Positions 24,644 to 34,200 of a DNA stretch of 45,506 bases are shown here, piece by piece. Made by a program: the position numbers and the translations under genes. The stretch's first letter is position 1. Every line of letters begins with the position of its first letter. Origin of the DNA: Euryarchaeota archaeon UBA130 (GTDB lineage Archaea; Thermoplasmatota; Poseidoniia; Poseidoniales; Thalassarchaeaceae); assembly GCA_002505775.1 (NCBI GenBank), contig DAVY01000010.1, positions 30,176-75,681 of the forward strand. Reading direction: 5' to 3'. Under the pieces are notes generated by a model, which did not search any database, had not been told where the DNA came from, and was given only the letters and a program-made list of their open reading frames with translations.

Positions 24644-25438
24644 ATGGTCGCCGATGCTGGTGGGTTTGGGCTTCCTCAAATGTCCGATGCAGAGATGCTC
24701 GAAAGGATGCTGTCTGGGGACTCAGATAGATCGGATAAGGAGCCTGAGATAGCCTCATCAATTGGGGAGCAGATGTTACTAATGGGACTCAGAACTATGC
24801 CTAGATCATTGAGAGTTAGGATCAGGGATATCACATCAAGAGTACCTCTAGGTAACGCGATTTTGGTCGGAGGAGGAATTGGTCACCTCTCGGCATGGCT
24901 TTTCGATCTCTGGTGTGCAGAACCGACCGATGAAAAACAGAGTATCGACTTGAAACCAGATTCATTCATCATAGTTGAAGAGGGTGCCAGATTCGGAGTC
25001 ATAATTGATAGATTGATCAAGAGATACAACGCTGAATCATGGTCCAGAGTAATAGCGAAACCTTGGTCGGAAATAACTGCGGAGGTCACGAGCTGGTCTG
25101 CGGCAGCCGCCTCACTCCCATCATCAGCTAGGCCGAGCGATATCCCATTGCCAGTTTCTCTGATCATAGTGGATCTTCCAGACTCAGAAAGACCCGAGGC
25201 GGCCTCTTCAGCATTTGATATTCTATCTCCTGACGGCCTACTGATAGTGCCTGAACCAGAGGTTCCAACCGGGGATGTTGGCTTTCCTGAAGAGGGCAAG
25301 GAGCCAACCGAGGCGCAGACCAAGGTTATTGCTTTCAATAAATGGATTTCATTCATCAAAAGGGTTAGCGAGAATCACTCAGTATCTTTCGTCGAGCTCA
25401 GTGGGGGCACACTTGCAGTAATCCGCCGTATTGCTTGA
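24644..25438 (+). CDS. Predicted Rossmann-fold methyltransferase-like protein
   Basis: About 264 residues with the class I SAM-methyltransferase layout: a glycine-rich first strand (GNAILVGGGIGHLSAWLFD), an acidic second strand (SFIIVEEGARFG), and a late strand and loop (VSLIIVDLPD ... DILSPDGLLIVPE). The proline-rich substrate region is not typical, so the substrate is unknown. I prefer the ATG at 24644, about 21-27 bp after a GAATAAT TATA-like site, fitting a leaderless mRNA; an ATG at 24623 is the alternative. Its last 64 bp overlap the 3' end of the opposing subtilase gene. Confidence 0.65.
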   Translation: MVADAGGFGLPQMSDAEMLERMLSGDSDRSDKEPEIASSIGEQMLLMGLRTMPRSLRVRIRDITSRVPLGNAILVGGGIGHLSAWLFDLWCAEPTDEKQSIDLKPDSFIIVEEGARFGVIIDRLIKRYNAESWSRVIAKPWSEITAEVTSWSAAAASLPSSARPSDIPLPVSLIIVDLPDSERPEAASSAFDILSPDGLLIVPEPEVPTGDVGFPEEGKEPTEAQTKVIAFNKWISFIKRVSENHSVSFVELSGGTLAVIRRIA

Positions 25439-26715
25439 GAACTGTTCGAACTATGTTCTCCATTGAAACCTACTACCTCCTGTTCCTTTGGGGTCTTCTC
25501 TAATTCACTGCTAGAATTGTCTGTGCCATTTAGCAGGAGATCTATTCTGAGCAACCCATATCCGTATATGTCATCGTGATTTTCCTGCCCCTCTTTCATC
25601 TCAGATTTTTCCGATATCATTGTCTTCAGTTCCGATACTGCGGAACTTCCGCCCTCTGTCCCACCCCTCTTCATCTCCGGATTTGCCTCGAGGAATATTG
25701 CAATACTTCCTGCAACCCATGCGGTAGCAGCCGAGGTGCCGCTGGACCACCCCCACCATGTCCCGCTTCCTGTACTGCTTGCCATAAGTATTGGAACCTC
25801 ATGGCCGGGTGCAACAATCTCTGGTTTCTTGTCAGGGTCCTGCCGAGGCAGTATCGGATTGGGCCATAACCTACCATTATTGTCCCCTTCAGAACTTCCG
25901 CTCCATGCATTGCCAGTCCTAGTAACTGCGCCAACGCATATCACATCCTCAACCGACCCCGGAGACTCGACGTCACCATCATCGTCCTCCCCATCATTTC
26001 CTGCGGCTGCTACTACAAATACTCCTGAATCTATGGCCTGAATAACCGCTTCTTCAAGTTGATCTGTCGTGAAAAATCCCGATCCAAAACCCTGGCCCCC
26101 TCCGAGGCTAAGGGATATGACATCAGCCCCCTCTTCTACACACCAATCAACAGCCTCAGCTATGATATCATCAGTTCCGGAACCATCATCAGAAATTGCC
26201 TTCGCAATTAGTAGATCAACTCCGGGAGATACTCCATTTAAACCTCCCTTGGAGACAATTATTCCTGCCATAGCAGTGCCGTGCCCTTCGTCGTCGTACG
26301 GCGAATCCGACCCAGAAATTAGATCAATCCAAGAAACGATATTGGCATGTTCTAAGTCTGGATGATTGGAATCAATCCCGGTATCAACAATGCATACTAC
26401 TGTACCACTCCCATCTAATCCATTTACATCATCTAAACCGGTCATTTCTCTGTATTGGTCCTCCCATAATGTAAGAGATTGGGGTGGACCGCCAAAGGTC
26501 AAATCTGCTGACTGGTATGTTGCCCAGAGCAATATTATGGAAATACTTAGGAAGATTACCAATCCAGAAACCACTTTGATTAATATGTCAATGGTTTTGG
26601 TGTTTTCAAATTCATCATCAATCAATCCTGATTCCGGATTACTATAATGAAGATTTCTTGATTTATCTTCCACTTCAGGGAAATTACTACTCAATACTTC
26701 ATCATCAGACAACAC
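25375..26715 (-). CDS. Membrane-anchored subtilisin-like serine protease (S8)
   Basis: 446 residues. A ~42-residue acidic cytoplasmic N-terminus is followed by one membrane helix (about 43-66), then a subtilase domain facing outward. The triad is intact: D111 (CIVDTGIDSNHPD), H145 (GHGTAMAG), S328 (GTSAATAWVAG), with oxyanion N240 (AAAGND). No clear propeptide is seen. The start is GTG 26715, supported by GGAGGGGG just upstream. It is probably a surface protease feeding peptides to the cell. The last ~20 codons overlap the opposing gene. Confidence 0.9.
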   Translation of the reverse strand: MLSDDEVLSSNFPEVEDKSRNLHYSNPESGLIDDEFENTKTIDILIKVVSGLVIFLSISIILLWATYQSADLTFGGPPQSLTLWEDQYREMTGLDDVNGLDGSGTVVCIVDTGIDSNHPDLEHANIVSWIDLISGSDSPYDDEGHGTAMAGIIVSKGGLNGVSPGVDLLIAKAISDDGSGTDDIIAEAVDWCVEEGADVISLSLGGGQGFGSGFFTTDQLEEAVIQAIDSGVFVVAAAGNDGEDDDGDVESPGSVEDVICVGAVTRTGNAWSGSSEGDNNGRLWPNPILPRQDPDKKPEIVAPGHEVPILMASSTGSGTWWGWSSGTSAATAWVAGSIAIFLEANPEMKRGGTEGGSSAVSELKTMISEKSEMKEGQENHDDIYGYGLLRIDLLLNGTDNSSSELEKTPKEQEVVGFNGEHSSNSSQAIRRITASVPPLSSTKDTE

Positions 26716-26736
26716 AGCCCCCTCCGAAGTAATTTT

Positions 26737-27897
26737 TCACCAAGCATCGGACTTCACGAAATGACTAGTTACGGAGGCGCTGGTACCGCATTTTCCGCAT
26801 TCGAGTCTCATTGGCAGTGTCTTTCCGCATGAAGAGCAGGAATCTCCTGGTGCCCCCCAGCCCGAACACTCCCGATCGAAGCAGTGGACTTCTATGGAAC
26901 CGGAGGGCCTCTTTAGAACCGGGGTCTCCGCACCACAAACCGGACAGAGTCCTTGCAGGGTTTCTTCTCTGGTGCTCGTCACAATTCCTGCAACCTCCCT
27001 CGCTCGTGAGGATTGGATTGTATGGTCTCCCCCTCCTAGCATGAAATGAGGGTACCATACAACGTGCATTAGTAAGAAAAAGGAGAATACGCCAGAGAAT
27101 ACATACAACACCGATAGCCCGAAAATACCATCCTCAATGGGGGGCCTCTGAGAGATGGCATGCGCGCCAGACCAAGACATTATGTTGATCATTAGGGCCC
27201 AAAGCGCTAAGCTCCAGCTCCATGCGTCCAGTCGATGGTCGCTCCATGCCTTTTCGACAAGCCTGGGGTCCGGATGAGCGTGCTTCTCCTCGACGTGTAT
27301 GTCCCTAGTTTCCGTGACCGCCCTGTGGACAACAAAAACAGAAAGAAAAATCATTATCATGTTACCCATTGCAACTCCGCTCCAGTCAGAAATCCCCGAA
27401 TCATATGGAAAATAAGGGGCTTTAGAGTGAGAGTGTATGTGGCCAAGCTGGACAGAGAAGAGTGCCACAACTAGGAATACTAGGTTCTCTCTCATTATTG
27501 GATATCTGGTCCACATGAGTATTATAGCGGCAAACCAAGACATAATCGATAATAGGCTCAACATTATCGACCATTCCTTGAGGTGAAGAAATCCACTTTC
27601 CTCTCCGAGAATTCCCCCTCTGCTCCAGTCTCCCCCCGAGGACAGCTCTCCAATTCCATAGTCCCAAGCCCCCATTAGAACAGACGCTGAAACCAAGGCT
27701 AGTGAGACGGCCTCGTATTTGCCCCAAAACTTTCGAGATGCGTGGACATGAAATCTAAACTGAATTATCAGTACGTCAATAAATCCCAGATACTTGGAAT
27801 ACGAGTAGAGGTTTGTTGTCCTCTCAAAATCCGATAATCTCATGACTTGGCTATCCACTGGGTTGGCCCCTCCGTCAGCCAGGGTAGCACCGTCCAT
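26737..27897 (-). CDS. Multi-pass membrane protein with C-terminal zinc ribbons
   Basis: About 386 residues. Roughly seven membrane helices (for example VSLALVSASVLMGAW, WSIMLSLLSIMSWFAAIILMW, LVFLVVALFSVQLGHIH, MIMIFLSVFVVHRAV, LALWALMINIMSW, LSVLYVFSGVFSFFLLMHVVW) precede a cytoplasmic tail with Cys pairs: CPVC, CFDREC, CSSC and CGKC, i.e. two zinc ribbons. Several His residues sit in or near helices (GHIHSHSK), so metal or heme contact is conceivable. No family recognised. The start is the ATG at 27897 rather than the TTG at 27909. It is 21 bp upstream of the subtilase gene on the same strand. Confidence 0.75.
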   Translation of the reverse strand: MDGATLADGGANPVDSQVMRLSDFERTTNLYSYSKYLGFIDVLIIQFRFHVHASRKFWGKYEAVSLALVSASVLMGAWDYGIGELSSGGDWSRGGILGEESGFLHLKEWSIMLSLLSIMSWFAAIILMWTRYPIMRENLVFLVVALFSVQLGHIHSHSKAPYFPYDSGISDWSGVAMGNMIMIFLSVFVVHRAVTETRDIHVEEKHAHPDPRLVEKAWSDHRLDAWSWSLALWALMINIMSWSGAHAISQRPPIEDGIFGLSVLYVFSGVFSFFLLMHVVWYPHFMLGGGDHTIQSSRAREVAGIVTSTREETLQGLCPVCGAETPVLKRPSGSIEVHCFDRECSGWGAPGDSCSSCGKTLPMRLECGKCGTSASVTSHFVKSDAW

Positions 27898-27945
27898 GAT
27901 GGCTACCAAGAGACAGATGACATAAGGGGCTCGCCGATTAGGACG

Positions 27946-27950
27946 AAAAA
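27946..27950 (-). terminator. T-run after tRNA-Ser
   Basis: Five T residues on the minus strand about 14 bases past the CCA end of tRNA-Ser, a typical archaeal T-rich terminator. Confidence 0.5.
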
Positions 27951-27963
27951 TTGTTCAATTTAG

Positions 27964-28049
27964 TGGCGCCGAGACGGAGATTTGAACTCCGGAGGGATGA
28001 ACCCACATGATTTCCAGTCATGCGCAATACCAGGCTATGCGATCTCGGC
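27964..28049 (-). tRNA. tRNA-Ser (anticodon GGA)
   Basis: Reading the minus strand, acceptor GCCGAGA (28049-28043) pairs with TCTCGGC (27974-27968), discriminator G and an encoded CCA follow. The anticodon stem CATGA/TCATG encloses loop CTGGAAA, anticodon GGA. A long variable arm (class II) and TTCAAAT T-loop fit serine. Confidence 0.95.
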
Positions 28050-28141
28050 CGCGCCTCTCCGAATCGTGCGGATGTCTTGAGTTCATCGGAGAGCTCACTC
28101 ATCGTAACACCCAAAGGTGGTGAACCATTCCCACAAGTTGC

Positions 28142-28216
28142 GCCACTGTGGCTTAGGGGTATAGCATCCCATTGGTAATGGGAAGGTCGGGAGTTCAATT
28201 CTCCCCAGTGGCTCCA
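28142..28216 (+). tRNA. tRNA-Thr (anticodon GGT)
   Basis: Acceptor GCCACTG (28142-28148) pairs with CAGTGGC (28206-28212); discriminator T and encoded CCA end at 28216. The anticodon stem TCCCA/TGGGA holds loop TTGGTAA, anticodon GGT. The T-arm GGGAG/CTCCC holds TTCAATT. It is divergent from tRNA-Ser, sharing a 92-bp spacer (28050-28141) that must hold both promoters. Confidence 0.95.
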
Positions 28217-28221
28217 TTTTT
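28217..28221 (+). terminator. T-run after tRNA-Thr
   Basis: Five T residues directly after the CCA end on the plus strand, consistent with an archaeal oligo-T terminator. Confidence 0.5.
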
Positions 28222-28278
28222 CAAACCCAATTTACTCAGTTTTGGCTATCTCGGCACTAACGCACCAATTCATTCATA

Positions 28279-31200
28279 ATGTCTGTAATTATACGAGACT
28301 ACATGTCGAACAACCGTAGGAGGCTCGCTGGAGCCCTAGTACTACTGATGTTACTAGCACCGATCACGAACGCAGCAACCACATCATGGGCAGGGCCGGC
28401 GACGGTAAACACCTCAGGAGGGGAAACAACACTCAACGGATTCAGGGTTCCCGGGAATGCGACAATATTGGACGGTTGGGCACACGTAACTGATTCTCCG
28501 ATGGCAGCGTCAACCTCACCTCCAGACGCGATGGATATCTCTGCATTTGAGGACGGCGTGGCCTCCGGAATGACCACTGAATACATAGCTGGAAATTTGA
28601 CGTTAGTAGACGACGGCTCTCTGAACTCTGTTGACAACCTAGACATTGGAAATTACTCGATAAATATGAATTCCAGGTATAATCAAGGCCCAGCACCCGT
28701 AGTGCGATTACTGCTTGAAAGTAGTGCCGGGTACACTCCCCACTCGTATTGTAACGGACTGAGAGGGTACAATCTAACTTCAGGCTATGATGAGGGGTTC
28801 AATGGTCAGTTGGATGCTGATGAGGTACTCAATGTGGACTACCTGTGCACGACCAATCAAACTATACAGGGAGGCAACGGCCGTGTAAGCAACGGGTCAG
28901 TCGTTAACGGCAGCTTCCTTTACTCTCAGCAACCAATCCCAGAGGGTAACGGCACCTGTCAATTCGGAGGTAAGTCATTTACTTGGGGCAATGACTACGG
29001 TTTGTATTATGACGAAGACACATCCCTAAACTCCACTGAAACAGAAGCGACCATGTACTTTTGTAACAGAGACAGTTATTGGGATGTAACAAACTTCGAC
29101 CTAGGAGGAAATGTTACAGGGACAGAACAGGTTGTTAGCTACGGAGTCATACCCTCCTCAGCCTCAGAGGGAACGGTTTCCGTTGGTACCAAGCCAGGAG
29201 CCGGGTTGACGGCTGGGGTAGACACATGGTTCAATTTCCCTTCCTTTTCAGTACCAAACTACGGGGCTAGAACAGTTTTCACTCTATCCTTCGACCATTG
29301 GTACCACCTGGATGGAAATAATGGTGGAGCATGGCTAGAGTACAAGGAATCAGGATCATCAGACTGGAAGTGGGTAGCCACAGATGGAGGTTACCCTTCC
29401 TACATTAACTCCTCATCCATAGACGTACAAGGAGCCCCCTCTGGTGACCTGCCGGTTTTCACAGGTTCTTCGCACAGCGGTTGGCAATCAGAGACCCTCA
29501 ATCTTTCATCATTTTTCTCAGATACCAACCTCAACAGCTCGACTTCCATAGAGTTCAGATTTAGGGTCTGGACCTCAAACAATTCCGCGACGACCCCCGG
29601 ATGGTTCATTGACGACGTTCACTACTACAACAAGGGGACTGGAAACGGTTTCTGGCACCATGGTTGTGATATCCAGGGATCCTACGCCACTCTTTCAGGA
29701 ACTGGATGTTACTACAATAACAACGCATTGGGATACCTGACAGTACCGATAGACTTGTACAACGTTTCCGGCCTAGAATTCGATTTACACTGGGATTTGG
29801 AGGGTTCAAGTTGGGACAACGCTTGTATCGAGCTCTCCAGCAACAATGGCCAGTCATGGACAGATATCTCATCCACAGGGAACACCGCTACTCAGTGCAG
29901 GTCTAGGTCAGGGGCTATCCCAGGATCCTCGGGATACGCGGACAAGAATGGCAACACACCCTACGTTGTGTATAACAATTTCAATTACTACGACGACAGC
30001 GGAGGCATGGTAACGATCTACAACTCCGTACCCGCGGCAAATCAAGTGAACGGGTCCCTGCTGAGGTTCGTGGTCCAGACAGACAGCTCAGTTCAGTACG
30101 GCTATCCCGGAGGGAGTGCTGATGGGGGGTCAAATATATCCGCAAATGATGGCAGGGAAGGACTGTCAGTATTTTCGTACAGGACCATGGCCAACGTAAA
30201 TACATCCATAACCGACTTCACGATTCCTGGCTCTGCTTCCGTATCAGGCACTTCACATGATTGGCAATATCTTTGCTCTAATTGCGGCTTTGTTGATTCA
30301 GTCCATGCCTTCGAAGACTCCACGGTTTCTGCGCCTGAGAGTGATTCGGCCCCTGGCTTCCTGAACCAATTCAGGAAAACAGCTGGAAACCCAGGAAACT
30401 GCAACACTGAAAGATGCAAATGGGTGTTGTCTGAACCATCGCCAAGCTATGGGCCATCTACCACATCGTCGTTCCCCTACATGTACAAAATCGGGCTCAA
30501 TGGCGGAACAGACTCAGTCTATGAATCGAGTCTGGTAACTCCCATCTACACCATCTCAGGAATCGGCGAATCATCCTTCGCTTGGGACATGTCTGTTTGT
30601 CTGGACTACGGAACAGGTGCTTACGTCTATGTCGGAGGAGCATTGTGGATGAGGGTCAATGGTGGCCAATGGCAACATGTCAACATGCCTTCATACACCG
30701 ATACGCAGTACAGCACAACCTCATCCCAATATACAATCAACGATGGCCAGAGAATTTGGACTAGATTGCATTGCAGTACCAACGAATGGGATTCATACTC
30801 AGTGGATCTCTCCCAGTATAAAGGAGACGATGTTCAATTTAAGTTTGCAATGGGGGCCAGATTCAATGACGCTAATTCTGGTTGGCACATCGATAACATC
30901 GGAATTAAAATGGGTAATTTCAGTCAGCCCGGTACCTGGACAAGTCAAGTCTTCAGTATATCTGGTGACAATAAGTTCAATCGCGGACTTATCGAGATAG
31001 ACGGATTTTCCGACGACTATTCCAATCACACCGTAACAGGAACTCTTCTGGACGCCACATCAGGTACCCCAATACCGGGTTACTCAGATGTCTCTTTCCC
31101 CATAAGCCTGGCAGGTGTCGACTCCGAGACGTATGACAGTCTGAAGATAAGAGTCGAAATGGAAACCTCTAACCCACTGGCAACGCCTATGGTGGAATAC

Positions 31201-34200
31201 ATCAGAATAGGGGGAAATAGACTACTAACTGCAGACATGATGGGCGTCAATGGCTGGCAAATGACAAATGTGGAAAGGGTAGATGGACTGATCAACGCGA
31301 CCGTAACATCCGGTAGTATAACATCCGATTATCTGCATTCCATCAGGCCCATAAAAGCCCTCAGCTTCCTAGGAAACTCGTCTACAAATGTTCAGATTGA
31401 TGTTCTTGATGAGTCTGGAAACACTATCGGAAGTGCATCAAAGGGAGGTTCGGTGTTATTCGCAACCCCGAGAACTGGTTATTCCCTTGAAGTTTCACTT
31501 CCAACCAACGGATACATTGACAGGTTGGAGACACGACATCTTTACGGAGAGCCCGCCTCTAACTTGGAGATCGATTTTGCATCTGATGGAGACGTCGACT
31601 GGTCGTTCCCTAAACATCAGGGGAGAGGTCATTTTGGATGGCAAACTAACCTACTCGACACTCAGACAATGGGGACATCCCAGGGGACCAAATCGATCAC
31701 GATGAACGTCGGATCGACTCCATCCTCGGCGTATGCTGTCGTGCCTACTTCGGGTTTTGTCAACACAGGCATGTACACTGTCTACTCTGACTCCGATGGG
31801 TTTGAGTCACCCGTTCATGTCAATGTGTCTGGAGTCTCACAATCTACTGGTTCTCAGACTGAGAGATTTACTTCAGAACTTAACTCCTATCAGATTTCAT
31901 CAATAAACTCCCTACCATCAGGCTGGTCTGACACAGCAACAGAAAGAGACTGGAGGGTAGTAGAAATCTCACTTACGTCATCTCACGACCAGGTAGTGAC
32001 ATTAACCGGCCTCGCACTCGGGTACACAATATTCGAAAATGTAACCGACATTTCTGGTCCTATAACGCAATATCACTCTGACAATACGCAAGGGGATACT
32101 CCGCCAGTTGAGTTGGCCATTCCGGTTACAATATCGTCATCGACTGGTTCTGTTTCGATTGCTGGAGACCTGATATATGACTACATAATGACAAACAGGG
32201 ACTTCCAAGTCCCCAATACTCTTTACCCGGATGGTACCATTAACGAGATAGAAACTTCTCACCACCATCTAAATGACAACTCATTATTGTCTGCGATAGA
32301 ACTCATAGGGTCTGCCTCTGATGGGCAGGTAATTTCTTTCAGGGTCGAAAATGGTGATGATGGCCTGTGGGGGCTTGGTAATGACCCTGTTACCTTTACA
32401 CAGGCCTCCGGAAGCAGCGTCGCTCCGCTTGATACTAGTCTGTCATATGTGGAGATAGTCACTCACCCAGATGGATATGATGATGTAGTTGTCAACTGGA
32501 TGTTTGATGTAAACTGGAACTGGGACGATGTTGAGTCCATTAGGTGGGTTGCTACTGCCTACGATGAATATGGGGAGTTCGTCTGGCCGGCCGTATCGTT
32601 TAGTGGACAGGGGAACTCAAATGCTGTTGAAAACGATCTTCAGATTGAATCATTCGAAGTTCGTGACGAATACGGCAGACTACTCTCAAACCAGTTTTCG
32701 TCCTTCTACCCGTTCCCCGTAAAGTCATCCAATGATGTTCATGTTTCAGGAACCGTAAGATTCCAAGATTCGACTGACTCCAGGCCCCAGGCATCCGACT
32801 TCTTGGTAGGGCTAAATATGTCAGGTTCTCTCTATTCAATGACCATGGGCGATAACGGATCTTTCAACACGACCGTAGATTGGCTAATTTCATCTATAGG
32901 CGGCTCCGAGCTGACCCTATCTCCGATGATCCTGACAGTTGGTCCATCGGGGCTGGCAGTTGGTGCCACAGACACCTCGGGGACACCTCCTCAAGTGAGT
33001 ATTATCGTGGATTCGAATGCCCCTACGGCCGGACCACTCCAAGTCAATACGCCATCAGGTCTCCAAGAAGCCCACGGGAAGGTCTGGGATCCAACAGTGC
33101 CACTGTCACTATTCATAACAATTGACGAGGCCGAGGCTCGAGGGGAAACGATCACTCTACGGTACTGGAGAGCAACTACTGATGATACCAATTCTGACGG
33201 AATAGCGGATGAAGATGAATACATTGGCCAGACTCAACCATTGTCATCCGGAATGACAGGCCAACAACAGGTCAATTTCATCGGAATTGATGTGTCTGCT
33301 CAGGATTTTAATAGTCCGGTTCACATGTACATTGAGGGAACAGACTGGGCAGGTCTGTCATACCAAGATGGAGGTACTGGAGGGGCATCGGGAGCCGAGA
33401 ACTCTTGGGCCTCAGTCATAGTGGCCACGGATGAACCAACAAGCATATCTTCTTCTGGATTCTCCCTTGATTCGGAGATCGGTTTCCTGATGGCAGGACA
33501 AACTCATACCTTCTCGATGCAAGTAGAGGAGGCCAATGGAATAGGGACTCTCGACAACATCACAATAATGTTGTGCGGAGACGGTCCGACCAACTTAGGG
33601 AAGATGTCATATGAACCTTCAAGGGGAAATTTGTGGTCGTCCCCGGACAGCATGGTGACCCCTATGTCAGTCCAGACTGAAAGCATAACTTCGGCAGTCA
33701 CAAAAATTAGTGTACAATTCGCACTTTCATGGGAATATCCTTGGGAGGAGTCTCAGTCGTCTTGCAAGCCAAGTGTCTCAATAATAGATGACTTGAATAC
33801 AGTTGCTTACCAGAATAATATCGGGGAGCTTTCATGGATACTGGACAACAAACTTATTGCCATACCAGACACGTTGGTAGATAACACGGAACCTGTGATG
33901 GAAGCAGTCGAAGGACAACTGTTCCTAAGACAGGGCGACGAATTCAGTGTTTCAGGCTCAATCGTTTACGCAGGTTCAGCGGTACCAATTTCAGAAATTC
34001 CCGATGGCCTAACTGTCGAGGCTGTGGTAATCTACGGCTCTCAGTCTGTATCCTCCGATGCAGGTGTAACTCCTGAATCAAGATTCACTATCGATGTAGC
34101 CTTGCCAGATAGAGTGCCCTTGAGTCCATACATGGGCATTTCAGTTGAGGTTATGAATGTTCCAGGATTGGGGTCGTCTGAATCCAATGAGGACTATTCT

